Shown here: piece by piece, positions 44,093 through 54,649 of the stretch
Layout: the number at the start of each line of letters is the position of its first letter
Numbering within the stretch: position 1 is the stretch's first letter
Origin: Christensenella sp. UBA4675
GTDB lineage: Bacteria > Bacillota > Clostridia > Christensenellales > Borkfalkiaceae
Assembly: GCA_002405165.1 (NCBI GenBank)
Contig: DHLF01000013.1
Location: 23,433 to 87,432 of the forward strand
Direction of reading: 5' to 3'
DNA length: 64,000 bases
The notes under the pieces: generated by a model
What the model was told of the DNA's origin: nothing
Databases searched by the model: none
What the model saw: only the letters and a program-made list of their open reading frames with translations
Position numbers and translations under genes: made by a program

Positions 44093-45274
44093 ATGTTATC
44101 AAAAAAGGAATGCGTCGCGATGCTTTTAGCAGGCGGACAAGGCAGTAGATTATACGCGCTTACTAATAAAGTTGCAAAACCTGCTTTAACGTATGGCGGA
44201 AAATATAAAATTATAGACTTTCCGTTGTCTAACTGCGTAAATTCGGGAATAGATACGGTTGGAGTTCTTACGCAATATCAACCTTTGGAACTTGCCGATT
44301 ACATAGGAAACGGACAACCTTGGGATTTGGACAGGTTGTACGGCGGAGTTCATATCTTATCGCCTTATCAAGCGAAAACGGGTAGCGAATGGTATAAAGG
44401 CACTGCAAACGCAATATATCAAAATTTAGCGTTTATTAAAAGATATAATCCCGAATACGTAGTAATTCTGTCGGGCGACCATATTTACAAAATGGATTAT
44501 TCTTTAATGCTTGCTGAGCATAAAAAGAATAACGCGTCTTGTACGGTTGCAACCATAAGCGTTCCAATAGAAGAAGCTTCGAGATTCGGAATAGTCAATA
44601 TAAAAGAAGACGGAAAAATTTACGAATTCGAAGAAAAGCCCAAAAAACCGAAGAGTACTTTGGCTTCTATGGGAATATATATCTTTACAGCTTCTAAATT
44701 GTATAAATATTTAGACGAAGACGAAGCAAATCCTAATTCTTCTAACGATTTCGGAAACGACGTTTTACCGAAAATGCTTGCGGACGGAGAAAGAATGTTT
44801 TCGTACGAATTTAAAGGTTACTGGAAAGACGTAGGAACGATAGACGCGTTGTTTGAAGCGAATATGGACTTACTTGGCGACCAACCTAAATTCCCGTTTT
44901 ACGATGCGGAATTTAAAATACATTCTCGTACCCCAATCGCTCCACCGCATTACATAGGAGAAAGTGCAAGAGTAGTAAATTCCATTATTTCGCTAGGATG
45001 CGAAATTTACGGTGAAGTAGAAAATTCGGTACTTGCGGAAAACGTAACGGTAGAAGAAGGCGCGGTAGTTAAAAACAGTGTTATATTCGGTGGGTGTACC
45101 GTTAAAAAAGGTGCAAAACTGGATTACAGTATATTAGACAATAACGTAAAAGTCGGCGAAAACGCAAAAGTCGGCGGAAACGATATTAAAAAAATAACGG
45201 TAATCGGCGCAGACGTAGAAATAGGTAAAAATAAATCGGTTAAAAACGGTTTAATTATAAACGAAAACGTATAA
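44093..45274 (+). CDS. glgC: Glucose-1-phosphate adenylyltransferase
   Basis: A 393-residue ADP-glucose pyrophosphorylase, the committed step of glycogen synthesis. [41 protein letters not shown] is the catalytic/allosteric N-terminus, and left-handed beta-helix repeats fill the C-terminal 100 residues ([18 protein letters not shown]). GlgC of Bacillota typically works with GlgD, encoded 12 bases on. GGGGG precedes the ATG. In the operon glgC-glgD-glgA-glgP-GH13. Confidence 0.95.
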   Translation: MLSKKECVAMLLAGGQGSRLYALTNKVAKPALTYGGKYKIIDFPLSNCVNSGIDTVGVLTQYQPLELADYIGNGQPWDLDRLYGGVHILSPYQAKTGSEWYKGTANAIYQNLAFIKRYNPEYVVILSGDHIYKMDYSLMLAEHKKNNASCTVATISVPIEEASRFGIVNIKEDGKIYEFEEKPKKPKSTLASMGIYIFTASKLYKYLDEDEANPNSSNDFGNDVLPKMLADGERMFSYEFKGYWKDVGTIDALFEANMDLLGDQPKFPFYDAEFKIHSRTPIAPPHYIGESARVVNSIISLGCEIYGEVENSVLAENVTVEEGAVVKNSVIFGGCTVKKGAKLDYSILDNNVKVGENAKVGGNDIKKITVIGADVEIGKNKSVKNGLIINENV

Positions 45275-45285
45275 GGAGCAAAAAT

Positions 45286-46398
45286 ATGAATGCACTCGGA
45301 ATTATTTTTTCAAATATACACGATAGTAACATTCCCGAATTGACGGCTGAAAGAACTATGGCGTCTATTCCGTTTTGCGGAAGATATCGTCTTATCGACT
45401 TTGCTCTTTCTAATATGATTAACTCGGGTATTACAAAAGTGGGAGTAATAACCAAGAGTAATTATCAATCTTTAATGGACCACGTCGGAAGCGGAAAGGA
45501 TTGGGACTTGGCGAGAAAGAACGGCGGTCTTATGATTTTACCGCCTTTCGGAGTACAAGAAAACAGTATGATGTACAATACTAGGTTAGAAGCTTTAAAA
45601 GGCGTATCCGGATTTTTGAAAAAATCCACGCAAGAATACGTTATTATGAGCGATTCGGACGCCATTTCGTCTATGGATTTAGAAGAAATTTTAAAATATC
45701 ATAACGATAACGGCGCGGATATAACCATGATTTACACCGTTAAAAATATGAAAGAAATTTCAGGAAAAGACAATATAATTTTAGACGTAGACGGTTACGG
45801 CAGAGTTAAAGGTTTCGAATTTAACCCCGTTACCAGTGGAAACGTAAACTTATATTCTAACATTATGCTTATTAAAAGAACGTTTTTACTTTCTTTAATA
45901 TCAGAGTCTGTCGCTCACGGCAAGCGTTCTTTTTCAAGAGATGTTTTAGCCCATAATACTGAGAGTATAAGAATATTTGCTTATCAATATAAAGGTTTTA
46001 TGACTACAATGTCGTCTTTAAAAAATTATTACGACGTAAGTATGAGTATGCTAAATGCCGACATAAGACAAAAACTTTTTAAATCGAGCGAAGTTTACAC
46101 TAAAACAAAAGACAGTACTCCTACCAAATATGGAGCTAATTGCGTAATTAAAAATTCTTTAATTGCAGACGGTTGCATAATAGAAGGAGAAGTTTATAAT
46201 AGCATAATTTTTAGGGGCGTTAAAATTTCGAGAGGTACCGTAGTTAAAAACAGTATTTTAATGCAAGACAGTATTACGGGTGAAAATGTTTCGCTAAATG
46301 CGATAATAACCGATAAAGACGTCGTTATAAGAGACGGAAGACAACTTTCGGGTTGCGATAATCACCCGTTCTTTATTTCAAAAGGGAGTGTTATATAA
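45286..46398 (+). CDS. glgD: Glucose-1-phosphate adenylyltransferase regulatory subunit
   Basis: A 370-residue GlgC paralogue. The N-terminus (ALGIIFSNIHDSNIPELTAERTMASIPFCGRYRLIDFALSNMINSGI) lacks the GGGQGTRL-type phosphate-binding motif of the catalytic protein, and the beta-helix tail is kept. In other Bacillota GlgD is noncatalytic and raises the activity of GlgC in a heteromer; that is family knowledge. The start is 12 bases after glgC with AAGGAG upstream, and the stop overlaps the glgA start by one base. Confidence 0.92.
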   Translation: MNALGIIFSNIHDSNIPELTAERTMASIPFCGRYRLIDFALSNMINSGITKVGVITKSNYQSLMDHVGSGKDWDLARKNGGLMILPPFGVQENSMMYNTRLEALKGVSGFLKKSTQEYVIMSDSDAISSMDLEEILKYHNDNGADITMIYTVKNMKEISGKDNIILDVDGYGRVKGFEFNPVTSGNVNLYSNIMLIKRTFLLSLISESVAHGKRSFSRDVLAHNTESIRIFAYQYKGFMTTMSSLKNYYDVSMSMLNADIRQKLFKSSEVYTKTKDSTPTKYGANCVIKNSLIADGCIIEGEVYNSIIFRGVKISRGTVVKNSILMQDSITGENVSLNAIITDKDVVIRDGRQLSGCDNHPFFISKGSVI

Positions 46399-47984
46399 TG
46401 GCTGAAACAAAAAAAACCACCGTTAAAAGGGTAAGCTCTAAAAGCAAAGTTCAAAAAGAAGTAACTAACGCCGTAAGTGCGCAAGAAGAACAAAAAATCG
46501 AAGTTCCTTGCAAGCAAGAAGAAGTAGTAAGCGAACCGATAGAAATAAAAGTTCACAAAAGGGGAAGTATTTTATTTGTCGCAAGCGAATGTAACCCGTT
46601 CGTAGCGTCGGGCGGTTTAGCCGACGTAATAGGTTCGCTTCCCAAAGCTCTTGCAAAAAACGGCAATTACGACGTAAGAGTAGTAATTCCGCTTTATAAG
46701 TGTATAGGGGGAGAATATAGGCAACGTTTTACCTATCTAGGAAATTTTAACGTAGGACTCGGTTGGAGAAACCTTTATTGCGGAGTATTTTCTTTAAGAC
46801 AAGACGACGTTACTTATTACTTTATAGATAACGAATATTATTTTAAAAGGGACGCTTTGTACGGAGAATTCGACGATGCAGAAAGATTTGCGTTTTTCTC
46901 CAAAGCGGTTTTGGATATGATGGGATATTTAGATTATTATCCTACCATAATGCACGCAAACGATTGGCAAACCGCTTTATCCGTAATATATTTAAAAACG
47001 CTTTATTACGGAAAATTCGGGTTTTCTGAAATTAAAACCGTGTTCACTATACACAATATAGAATATCAAGGTAAGTACGGACACGATTTGGCTTGGACGC
47101 TTTTCGGTTTACCCGAATACACTTACGCAATGCTCGATTACGACGGTTGTTTAAATTTGTTAAAGGGCGCAATCGAATATAGTAATTACGTTACCACCGT
47201 TTCTCCTACGTACGCGCAGGAAATAAGAAACGCATATTTTGCTCACGGATTAGAGTATTGCATAAATAAAAACTCTTATAAAATTAGCGGAGTTTTGAAC
47301 GGAATAGATGAAAATCTTTATAATAGCGAAAAAGATAAAAAATTATTTGCTAATTACAGCGTAAACGATTTATCGGGTAAAAAAGTATGTAAGCAAAAAT
47401 TGCAAGAAATGCTTTCCTTACCGCAAAGGGACGTTCCGATTATCGCTATAATTTCAAGACTTGTAAGTCATAAAGGGCTTGACCTTGTAAAATGCGTTTT
47501 AGAAGAAATTTTAGGCGAAGACGTACAAGTAATAATTTTAGGAAAAGGCGACTGGCAATTTGAAAACTATTTCGGCGACGTAGCTTATCGTTACGGCGGA
47601 AAGTGTAGAATGATACCCGCATACAATAAAGATTTAGCTTCTAAAATTTATTCGGGTGCGGATATATTCCTAATGCCTAGTAAGCAAGAACCGTGCGGAT
47701 TAAGTCAAATGATTGCTTGTAGATACGGTACCGTGCCTGTAGTAAGAAGAACGGGCGGCCTTGCCGATAGTATAACGCCTTTCAACGAAGGAAACAGAGA
47801 TAAAGGTATAGGATTCGTATTTAATAACTATAACGCTCACGAAATGTTATACGTTATAAAAGACGCTATATTTACTTACGGAAACAAGGAAGTTTGGACG
47901 GGTATAATGAAAAGAGCTATGGAAACCGACTTTTCTTGGAAAAATTCTGCGATAAAATACGAAGAAATTTATGAAAAACTTTAA
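46398..47984 (+). CDS. glgA: Glycogen synthase with N-terminal extension
   Basis: A 528-residue GT5 enzyme that adds glucose from ADP-glucose to alpha-1,4 chains. Residues 1-53 are a Lys/Glu/Val-rich, probably disordered extension not usual in GlgA; the catalytic part starts at ILFVASECNPFVASGGLADVIGSLPKAL. The motif that is KTGGL in many homologues is ASGGL here. The second fold has SRLVSHKGLDL, and the C-terminal PSKQEPCGLSQMIA with E for catalysis. The ATG overlaps the glgD stop (TAATG). Total length minus the extension fits the family. Confidence 0.94.
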   Translation: MAETKKTTVKRVSSKSKVQKEVTNAVSAQEEQKIEVPCKQEEVVSEPIEIKVHKRGSILFVASECNPFVASGGLADVIGSLPKALAKNGNYDVRVVIPLYKCIGGEYRQRFTYLGNFNVGLGWRNLYCGVFSLRQDDVTYYFIDNEYYFKRDALYGEFDDAERFAFFSKAVLDMMGYLDYYPTIMHANDWQTALSVIYLKTLYYGKFGFSEIKTVFTIHNIEYQGKYGHDLAWTLFGLPEYTYAMLDYDGCLNLLKGAIEYSNYVTTVSPTYAQEIRNAYFAHGLEYCINKNSYKISGVLNGIDENLYNSEKDKKLFANYSVNDLSGKKVCKQKLQEMLSLPQRDVPIIAIISRLVSHKGLDLVKCVLEEILGEDVQVIILGKGDWQFENYFGDVAYRYGGKCRMIPAYNKDLASKIYSGADIFLMPSKQEPCGLSQMIACRYGTVPVVRRTGGLADSITPFNEGNRDKGIGFVFNNYNAHEMLYVIKDAIFTYGNKEVWTGIMKRAMETDFSWKNSAIKYEEIYEKL

Positions 47985-48019
47985 AAATGATAAATATTAA
48001 ATATACAGGAGAATAATGA

Positions 48020-50506
48020 ATGAAAGCAAGTAAAAAAATCGAAACTCAACCTATTGTAACGATAAAACAAGAACAAAAAGCAATTCCTTTTACCAAAAGG
48101 GAAGCTACGGAGTTATTAAAGGGTAAATTATCCAAGTTCTTCGGAATATCCGATAGCGACGTTACCAAAGAACAAATTTATAAAGCCGTAGTTATGGCGG
48201 TAAGGGATATTCTTCTTGAAAAGAGAAATAAATACGCTAAAATCGTAAAAGAAAAGAAGGGTAAAAAAGTATATTATCTTTGTATGGAATTTCTAGTAGG
48301 TAGGTCTTTAAAAAACAATCTATACAATTTAGATATGACTAAACAGTTTGAAGAAGCCGTTGCGCCTTACGGATATTCTTTAGAGGATTTGTACGAATAT
48401 GAGCCCGACGCAGGACTCGGAAACGGCGGACTCGGAAGATTGGCGGCTTGTTTTATGGACGCTTTGGCAAGTCAAGATTATCCTGCAATGGGATATTCTA
48501 TCAGATACGAATATGGTTTGTTTAAACAAAAAATCGTTGACGGTTGGCAAATGGAATTGCCTGATATTTGGCTTCCCGGCGGAGAAGTATGGCTTACTCA
48601 AAGATTAGATAAGGCTGTAAAAGTTAAATTCGACGGACACGTTGAAGAAATTTGGACGCCCGACGGAGTAAAAGTAAACCACGTTAACGCTCAAGAAGTA
48701 GAGGCTGTTCCTTACGATATGATGATTTCGGGAAAAGATTGTGAAGCGGTTTCCGTTTTAAGACTTTGGAGAGCAAGAAGCATAACTAATTTCGATATGC
48801 ATAAGTTTTCGCAAGGAGATTACGCTCAATGCCTTAAAGAAAGTAACGAAGCGGAACTCATTTCAAAAGTTCTTTATCCTTCCGACAACCATTTCGAAGG
48901 TAAATCTTTAAGATTAAAACAACAATATTTCTTAGTAAGCGCAAGTTTACAAAATATATTAGATTCTCACTATAACGTTTATAGAACGTTTGAAAATTTA
49001 GCGGATAAAGTAGCTATTCATATTAACGATACGCATCCCGCTCTTTGCATTCCCGAACTTATGAGATTGCTTATGGATGAACACGGCTACGGCTGGGATA
49101 AAGCTTGGGAAATCGTAACCAAAACGGTAGCTTACACCAACCATACCGTTATGGCGGAAGCTTTGGAAAAATGGAACGAAGACTTAATTGAAAGAAGACT
49201 TCCGAGAATTTATTCCATAATAAAAGAAATAAACAGAAGATTCTGCAAAGAAATGTGGGATTTGTATCCCGGCGATTGGGCTAAAATCGACAGAATGTCC
49301 ATAATTTCGGGCGGACAGGTAAGAATGGCGAATTTAAGCGTAATAGCTTCGCATAAAGTAAACGGAGTTTCCGCGCTTCACAGTGAAATTATTAAAGAGA
49401 GTATATTTAAAGATTTTGCAGAAACCTATAAAGATAAATTTACCAACGTTACTAACGGCATCGCGTATAGAAGATGGCTTTGTCAGTCTAACCCCGAACT
49501 TTCTTCTTTAATTACAGATTGTATAGGCGATAAATACGTTAAAGACGCAAGTCAACTTGCTAATTTAAGAAAATTCGCTTCCGACAGTGCGGTATTAGAC
49601 AGAATCAACGAAATTAAAAAGATTAAAAAAGTTCAATTTTGCGAATATGTTAAGAATAAAACCGGAGAAATTCTTAATCCCGATTCTATGTTTGACGTTC
49701 AGGCTAAAAGAATGCACGAATATAAAAGGCAACTTCTTAACGCAATGCATATAATTTACTTATACAACGAACTTAAAAAGAATCCCGATTTGGAAATGAC
49801 GCCCAAGACGTTTATTTTCGGTGCGAAAGCCGCTCCCGGATACTATCTTGCTAAACAAATTATTAAACTTATTTGTTATTTAGCGCAAGATATCAATAAC
49901 AATCCTAATCCGAAAATCAGAGAAAAATTAAAAGTTATATATTTAGAAGATTATAACGTATCTTTGGCTGAAAGACTTATGCCTGCAACCGAACTTAGCG
50001 AACAAATATCTCTTGCGGGAAAAGAAGCTAGCGGTACGGGTAATATGAAATTTATGATAAACGGCGCTTTAACGATAGGAACTATGGATGGGGCAAACGT
50101 TGAAATGTTCGAACAAGTCGGAAAAGATAACATCTTTATTTTCGGACTTACCGCAAAAGACGTAGAAGACTTATGGAATCAAGGATATAACGCTTCCGCT
50201 TACTATAATAACAACGCAAAACTTCAAGAAATTATCGAAGCGTTAAGAGTTGGTTTTAACGGACAATCGTTTGAAATGTTTAGAGAATATTTATTGACGA
50301 ACAGTCCTATTGCAGACCCCTATATGTGTATGGCTGATTTCTCGTCCTATAAAGATACGCACGATTATATCGATAGAGTATATCAAGACAAGAAGAAATG
50401 GGCTAAGATAAGTTTAGAAAACATTGCGGGAAGCGGAATTTTCTCAGCGGACAGAAGTATAAGAGAATATGCAAATAACATTTGGAACATTAAACCTATA
50501 AAATGA
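48020..50506 (+). CDS. glgP: Glycogen phosphorylase
   Basis: An 828-residue GT35 enzyme releasing glucose-1-phosphate from glycogen with pyridoxal phosphate. EPDAGLGNGGLGRLAACFMDA, HINDTHPAL, NVTNGIAYRRWL and the PLP-lysine segment EASGTGNMKFMINGALTIGTMDGANVE are present. AGGAGA precedes the ATG. Together with glgB/C/D/A it allows a full store-and-release cycle in one operon. The stop overlaps the next start by four bases. Confidence 0.97.
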   Translation: MKASKKIETQPIVTIKQEQKAIPFTKREATELLKGKLSKFFGISDSDVTKEQIYKAVVMAVRDILLEKRNKYAKIVKEKKGKKVYYLCMEFLVGRSLKNNLYNLDMTKQFEEAVAPYGYSLEDLYEYEPDAGLGNGGLGRLAACFMDALASQDYPAMGYSIRYEYGLFKQKIVDGWQMELPDIWLPGGEVWLTQRLDKAVKVKFDGHVEEIWTPDGVKVNHVNAQEVEAVPYDMMISGKDCEAVSVLRLWRARSITNFDMHKFSQGDYAQCLKESNEAELISKVLYPSDNHFEGKSLRLKQQYFLVSASLQNILDSHYNVYRTFENLADKVAIHINDTHPALCIPELMRLLMDEHGYGWDKAWEIVTKTVAYTNHTVMAEALEKWNEDLIERRLPRIYSIIKEINRRFCKEMWDLYPGDWAKIDRMSIISGGQVRMANLSVIASHKVNGVSALHSEIIKESIFKDFAETYKDKFTNVTNGIAYRRWLCQSNPELSSLITDCIGDKYVKDASQLANLRKFASDSAVLDRINEIKKIKKVQFCEYVKNKTGEILNPDSMFDVQAKRMHEYKRQLLNAMHIIYLYNELKKNPDLEMTPKTFIFGAKAAPGYYLAKQIIKLICYLAQDINNNPNPKIREKLKVIYLEDYNVSLAERLMPATELSEQISLAGKEASGTGNMKFMINGALTIGTMDGANVEMFEQVGKDNIFIFGLTAKDVEDLWNQGYNASAYYNNNAKLQEIIEALRVGFNGQSFEMFREYLLTNSPIADPYMCMADFSSYKDTHDYIDRVYQDKKKWAKISLENIAGSGIFSADRSIREYANNIWNIKPIK

Positions 50507-52311
50507 TTTATTACAACCCGCTAGACCTTAAATGTAAAAGCATTAAGGGAGCTATAACAGATTTAGACGAAGTAAATATATCAATAAAATTAAGTGATGC
50601 CGAAAGGTGTCGCTTAATTTTGAGAAATGACAGTAACAATTCAACGTCCGCTTATGAAATGGATAAATATCCCGACAATATTTATTCGGTAAAACTGCCA
50701 AAACTCGAAGTCGGTCTTTATTGGTATTATTTCGTTTTCAACAACGAGTATTGTATAGGACTTGGGAAAAACTATAATGCGGTAGTTAACAACAACGTAA
50801 ACTGTTATCAATTGCTAGTTTACGACCACGACTACAAAACGCCCGAATGGTTTAAGGGTGGAATAATGTATCAAATTTTCCCTGATAGATTTTATCGCGA
50901 CGGTGATTTTACCGTTCCCGAAGGTAAGATAAAAAGGGAAGACTGGTACGGAACGCCTTTTTACAAAGCAATTAACGGAAAAGTTTTAAATAACGACTTT
51001 TTCGGCGGTAATTTAAAGGGAATCGAGAAAAAACTAAAATATTTAAAGAGTTTAAACGTATCGGTAATTTATCTTAACCCCATATTTTTATCGTATTCTA
51101 ACCATAGATACGATACGTCCGATTATATGAAAATCGACACGGTTTTAGGCGACGAAAAAGATTTAAAATCGCTTTTAAACAAAGCCAAAAAGTTAGGAAT
51201 TAAAATTATTTTGGACGGCGTTTTCAATCATACGGGCGACGATAGCATATATTTCAATAAATACGGTCATTTCGACACGGTAGGAGCTTATCAAAGTAAG
51301 GATTCGCCTTATTATTCGTGGTATTGTTTCGATAAATTCCCCGATAAATATTTAAGTTGGTGGGGAATAGATATTTTACCTACGATAAACAAAAATTCTA
51401 TGGAATTCGAAGACTTTATCGCGGGCGAAAACGGAATGTTAGAGCATTACGCAAAATTAGGCGTTGCAGGGATAAGGCTTGACGTTGTAGACGAAATTCC
51501 CGATAGCTTCGTTGTAAAAATAAGAGACGCAATGCACAGAGTAGATAGCGATAATCTTGTTTTGGGCGAAGTATGGGAAGACGCGACCAATAAAATTGCG
51601 TATAGCGTAAGAAGAAAGTATTTTCAGGGGAAAGAACTTGATTCTGTAATGAATTATCCCTTAAAAGACGCTATAATCAATTTCGTTTTAACGGCAAATT
51701 CCACTAATTTATCCAACGTAATAAAATCGCAAACGGATAATTATCCTAAAATGGCGTTAGATTGTCTTATGAATATTTTAGGAACTCACGATACGCCGAG
51801 AATTTTAACGGTTTTAGGTAGAGAAACGGCAACGACGAGTAAGGAAGAAAGCGAATTTGAATTCCTATCCGATAAAGAATTATCTAACGGAATACAAAGA
51901 TTAAAAGTTGCTTCTTTACTACAATTTACCTTATACGGCATACCTTCCGTGTATTACGGGGATGAAGCGGGACTAGAAGGAAATATGGACCCGTTCAATC
52001 GTAAATGTTATCCGTGGGATAGAGAAAATAAAACCATTTTAAGTTGGTATAAAAGGCTATCCGAAATAAGAAGCAAAATAGATTTGTTTAAAGACGGAGA
52101 ACTTAACGTTTTAATAGAAGACGAAGGTTTGTTTATTTACGAGCGTAGAAAGGGTAACGATAACGTAATAATCGCTATAAATTTAAGCGTAAACGATTAT
52201 TCGATAGATTTATCTAAGCCTTGTTACGACTTATTAAGCAGAACTTTCCACGAAAAACACGTTGGGCTAGAAAGTGGCGGAATGGCTCTTTTGTGGAGAA
52301 AAAACGTATAA
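50503..52311 (+). CDS. GH13 alpha-glucosidase/neopullulanase-like enzyme
   Basis: A 602-residue GH13 hydrolase with an N-terminal immunoglobulin-like domain (about residues 1-115), then a barrel with GGIMYQIFPDRFY, LNPIFLSYSNHRYDTSDY, GVFNHTGDD, nucleophile GIRLDVVDE, acid/base LGEVWEDA and GTHDTPRIL, and a C-terminal beta domain. The pattern is that of cyclomaltodextrinase/neopullulanase (GH13_20-like). No signal peptide, so it probably works in the cytoplasm on glycogen outer chains or limit dextrins made by the phosphorylase. It overlaps glgP by four bases. Confidence 0.9.
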   Translation: MIYYNPLDLKCKSIKGAITDLDEVNISIKLSDAERCRLILRNDSNNSTSAYEMDKYPDNIYSVKLPKLEVGLYWYYFVFNNEYCIGLGKNYNAVVNNNVNCYQLLVYDHDYKTPEWFKGGIMYQIFPDRFYRDGDFTVPEGKIKREDWYGTPFYKAINGKVLNNDFFGGNLKGIEKKLKYLKSLNVSVIYLNPIFLSYSNHRYDTSDYMKIDTVLGDEKDLKSLLNKAKKLGIKIILDGVFNHTGDDSIYFNKYGHFDTVGAYQSKDSPYYSWYCFDKFPDKYLSWWGIDILPTINKNSMEFEDFIAGENGMLEHYAKLGVAGIRLDVVDEIPDSFVVKIRDAMHRVDSDNLVLGEVWEDATNKIAYSVRRKYFQGKELDSVMNYPLKDAIINFVLTANSTNLSNVIKSQTDNYPKMALDCLMNILGTHDTPRILTVLGRETATTSKEESEFEFLSDKELSNGIQRLKVASLLQFTLYGIPSVYYGDEAGLEGNMDPFNRKCYPWDRENKTILSWYKRLSEIRSKIDLFKDGELNVLIEDEGLFIYERRKGNDNVIIAINLSVNDYSIDLSKPCYDLLSRTFHEKHVGLESGGMALLWRKNV

Positions 52312-52387
52312 TACGGCAATCAAAAAATATTTAAAAATCACTTATAAAATCTTAAAAAATTGAATTTTTTATGATAATGGTAGAATT

Positions 52388-54562
52388 ATGGATATCAATA
52401 AAAAAATAACTGAAGAATTTAATTTGAATTCTAAGCACGTCGATAATATCATCGCATTATTAGACGATGGAAACACCATTCCTTTTATCGCAAGATACAG
52501 AAAAGAATTAACGGGACATATAGACGACCAAGTTTTAAGGCAACTTGCGGACAGGCTTGAATATTTAAGAAATCTTGAAAAAAGAAAGGAAGAGATTGAA
52601 AAAGCAATTGACGCGCAAGGCAAGCTTACGGACGAAATAAAGCAAGCGTTATCTAGCGCGGTAACTCTTACGGAAGCGGAAGATATATACAGACCTTTCA
52701 AACAAAAAAAGATGACGAGAGCTACTTCCGCAATAGAAAAGGGACTACAACCCTTAGCGGATATTTTGTTAAAACAAGATATAACGCAAGGAAGTTTAGA
52801 AGAGCTTGCGTCGCCTTATATTAACGAAGAAAAGAAAGTTATGGACTATAAACAAGCTTTGCAAGGTGCGGAAGACATAATTGCGGAAATCGTATCCGAT
52901 AATGCGGAACTTAGAAAAAAATTACGTAGAATTTTTATAAAAAACGGTATAATTTCGTCTAAAAAATCAAAAAAGGACGACGAAGGAGCGTTTACATATG
53001 AAAATTACGCGCAGTACGAAGAACCCGTGTCCGAAATTAAAGGTCATAGAATTCTCGCTTTAAATAGGGGCGAAAAAGAAGACTATTTAAAAGTAAAGGT
53101 AAGTATAGACGAAGAATTGGCAGTCCGCGTATGCGAAGCGTATTACGTTAAGGACGGCAGTATTACCACCGAATGCGTTAAAAGGGCGGTTGCCGATTCT
53201 TACGATAGACTTATAGAACCTTCTATCGAAAGGGAAATAAGGGCGATGCTTACCGAACACGCGCAAGAGCAAGCTATAAAAATGTTTGAAGAAAACTTAA
53301 AACCGTTACTTTTGCAACCTACGCTTAAAGATAAAGTTGTAATGGGCTTCGACCCGGGAAACAGAACGGGTTGTAAAATAGCCGTAGTAAACGAAACGGG
53401 TAAGTTTTTGGATAAAACGGTAGTGTATCCCACTCCGCCTAAAAACGAAATAGAAAAATCCAAAGAAGTCTTAAAAAAACTTATTAAAAAAGATAAAGTT
53501 CAAGTAATATCCATAGGTAACGGAACGGCGTCCAAAGATTCGGAAATGTTCGTTGTGGATATGTTAAAAGAAGTCAATGCGGACGGAGATAACGTTACTT
53601 ACGCAGTCGTAAGCGAAGCGGGAGCTTCCGTATATTCGGCTTCTAAAACGGGTGCGGAAGAATTCCCCGAACTCGACGTTTCGGAAAGGTCGGCAATATC
53701 TATCGCTCGTCGTTTGCAAGACCCGCTTGCCGAACTTATAAAAATAGACCCTAAATCCATAGGCGTAGGGCAATATCAACACGATATGCCACCTGCAAGG
53801 CTTGACAGCGTTTTAAACGGCGTTTTGGAAGATTGCGTAAACTCGGTCGGAGTAGATTTAAACACCGCAAGTCCTCAATTACTGTCTTTTGTTTCGGGGT
53901 TAAATAAAAACATAGTTAAAAATATTGTAACTTTTAGAGAGAAAAACGGTAAATTTAAAGATAGAAAACAGCTTTTAGAAGTGTCCAAACTCGGCGAAAA
54001 AGCTTTTATGCAATGCGCGGGATTTTTAAGAATTACGGACGGAGATAACATTTTAGACAATACTTCCGTACACCCCGAATCCTACGAAGCGGTACAAAAA
54101 TTACTTAAATTGTTCGATTACGGCGAAGAAGAAGTAAAAAACAATAAATTATCTGCTTTAAGCGGTAAAGTTAAAGCGTACGGAGAACAAAAAGTTGCCG
54201 TAGCTTGCGGAGTAGGCGTACCTACCTTAAACGATATTATTGTAGAAATAACTAAACCGGGGAGAGATATAAGGGATAGTTTGCCAAAGCCCGTACTACG
54301 TAGCGACATTAAAGAAATTAAAGACCTTAAAGAAGGAATGATAATTAAGGGTACGGTAAGAAACGTAACCGATTTCGGCGCATTCGTCGATATAGGCGTT
54401 CATCAAGACGGGTTAGTGCATATCTCGGAAATTTCCGATAGTTTTATTAAACACCCGCTAGACGTTTTAAAGGTCGGACAACCCGTAGACGTAATGGTAA
54501 TAGGCGTGGACGAAAAAAAGAACAGAATAGCTTTATCTATTAAAAAAATAAAAAGAAATTGA
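52388..54562 (+). CDS. tex: Tex-family RNA-binding transcription accessory protein
   Basis: A 724-residue Tex/YqgF-like protein. The helical N-terminal part (about residues 1-300) is followed by a YqgF/RNase H-like fold starting at VVMGFDPGNRTGCKIAVV, helix-hairpin-helix elements (DLNTASPQLLSFVSGLNKNIVKNIV) and an S1 domain at the C-terminus (GMIIKGTVRNVTDFGAFVDIGVHQDGLVHIS, about residues 650-718). The family binds nucleic acid and affects transcription. The TGA stop lies inside the -35 box of acpP. The gap after the GH13 gene is 76 bases. Confidence 0.94.
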   Translation: MDINKKITEEFNLNSKHVDNIIALLDDGNTIPFIARYRKELTGHIDDQVLRQLADRLEYLRNLEKRKEEIEKAIDAQGKLTDEIKQALSSAVTLTEAEDIYRPFKQKKMTRATSAIEKGLQPLADILLKQDITQGSLEELASPYINEEKKVMDYKQALQGAEDIIAEIVSDNAELRKKLRRIFIKNGIISSKKSKKDDEGAFTYENYAQYEEPVSEIKGHRILALNRGEKEDYLKVKVSIDEELAVRVCEAYYVKDGSITTECVKRAVADSYDRLIEPSIEREIRAMLTEHAQEQAIKMFEENLKPLLLQPTLKDKVVMGFDPGNRTGCKIAVVNETGKFLDKTVVYPTPPKNEIEKSKEVLKKLIKKDKVQVISIGNGTASKDSEMFVVDMLKEVNADGDNVTYAVVSEAGASVYSASKTGAEEFPELDVSERSAISIARRLQDPLAELIKIDPKSIGVGQYQHDMPPARLDSVLNGVLEDCVNSVGVDLNTASPQLLSFVSGLNKNIVKNIVTFREKNGKFKDRKQLLEVSKLGEKAFMQCAGFLRITDGDNILDNTSVHPESYEAVQKLLKLFDYGEEEVKNNKLSALSGKVKAYGEQKVAVACGVGVPTLNDIIVEITKPGRDIRDSLPKPVLRSDIKEIKDLKEGMIIKGTVRNVTDFGAFVDIGVHQDGLVHISEISDSFIKHPLDVLKVGQPVDVMVIGVDEKKNRIALSIKKIKRN

Positions 54563-54587
54563 CAAATCTAAATTTATGTGGTAAAAT
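54559..54587 (+). promoter_or_regulatory. acpP promoter
   Basis: TTGACA (54559-54564), 17-base spacer, TAAAAT (54582-54587), a near-consensus housekeeping promoter. It contains the tex stop codon TGA at 54560-54562. Confidence 0.75.
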
Positions 54588-54649
54588 AACGTATATAAAC
54601 TTAAAAAAAGTTTTTAAAACGGAAAACCGTTAAATTACAGGAGGCAAAA

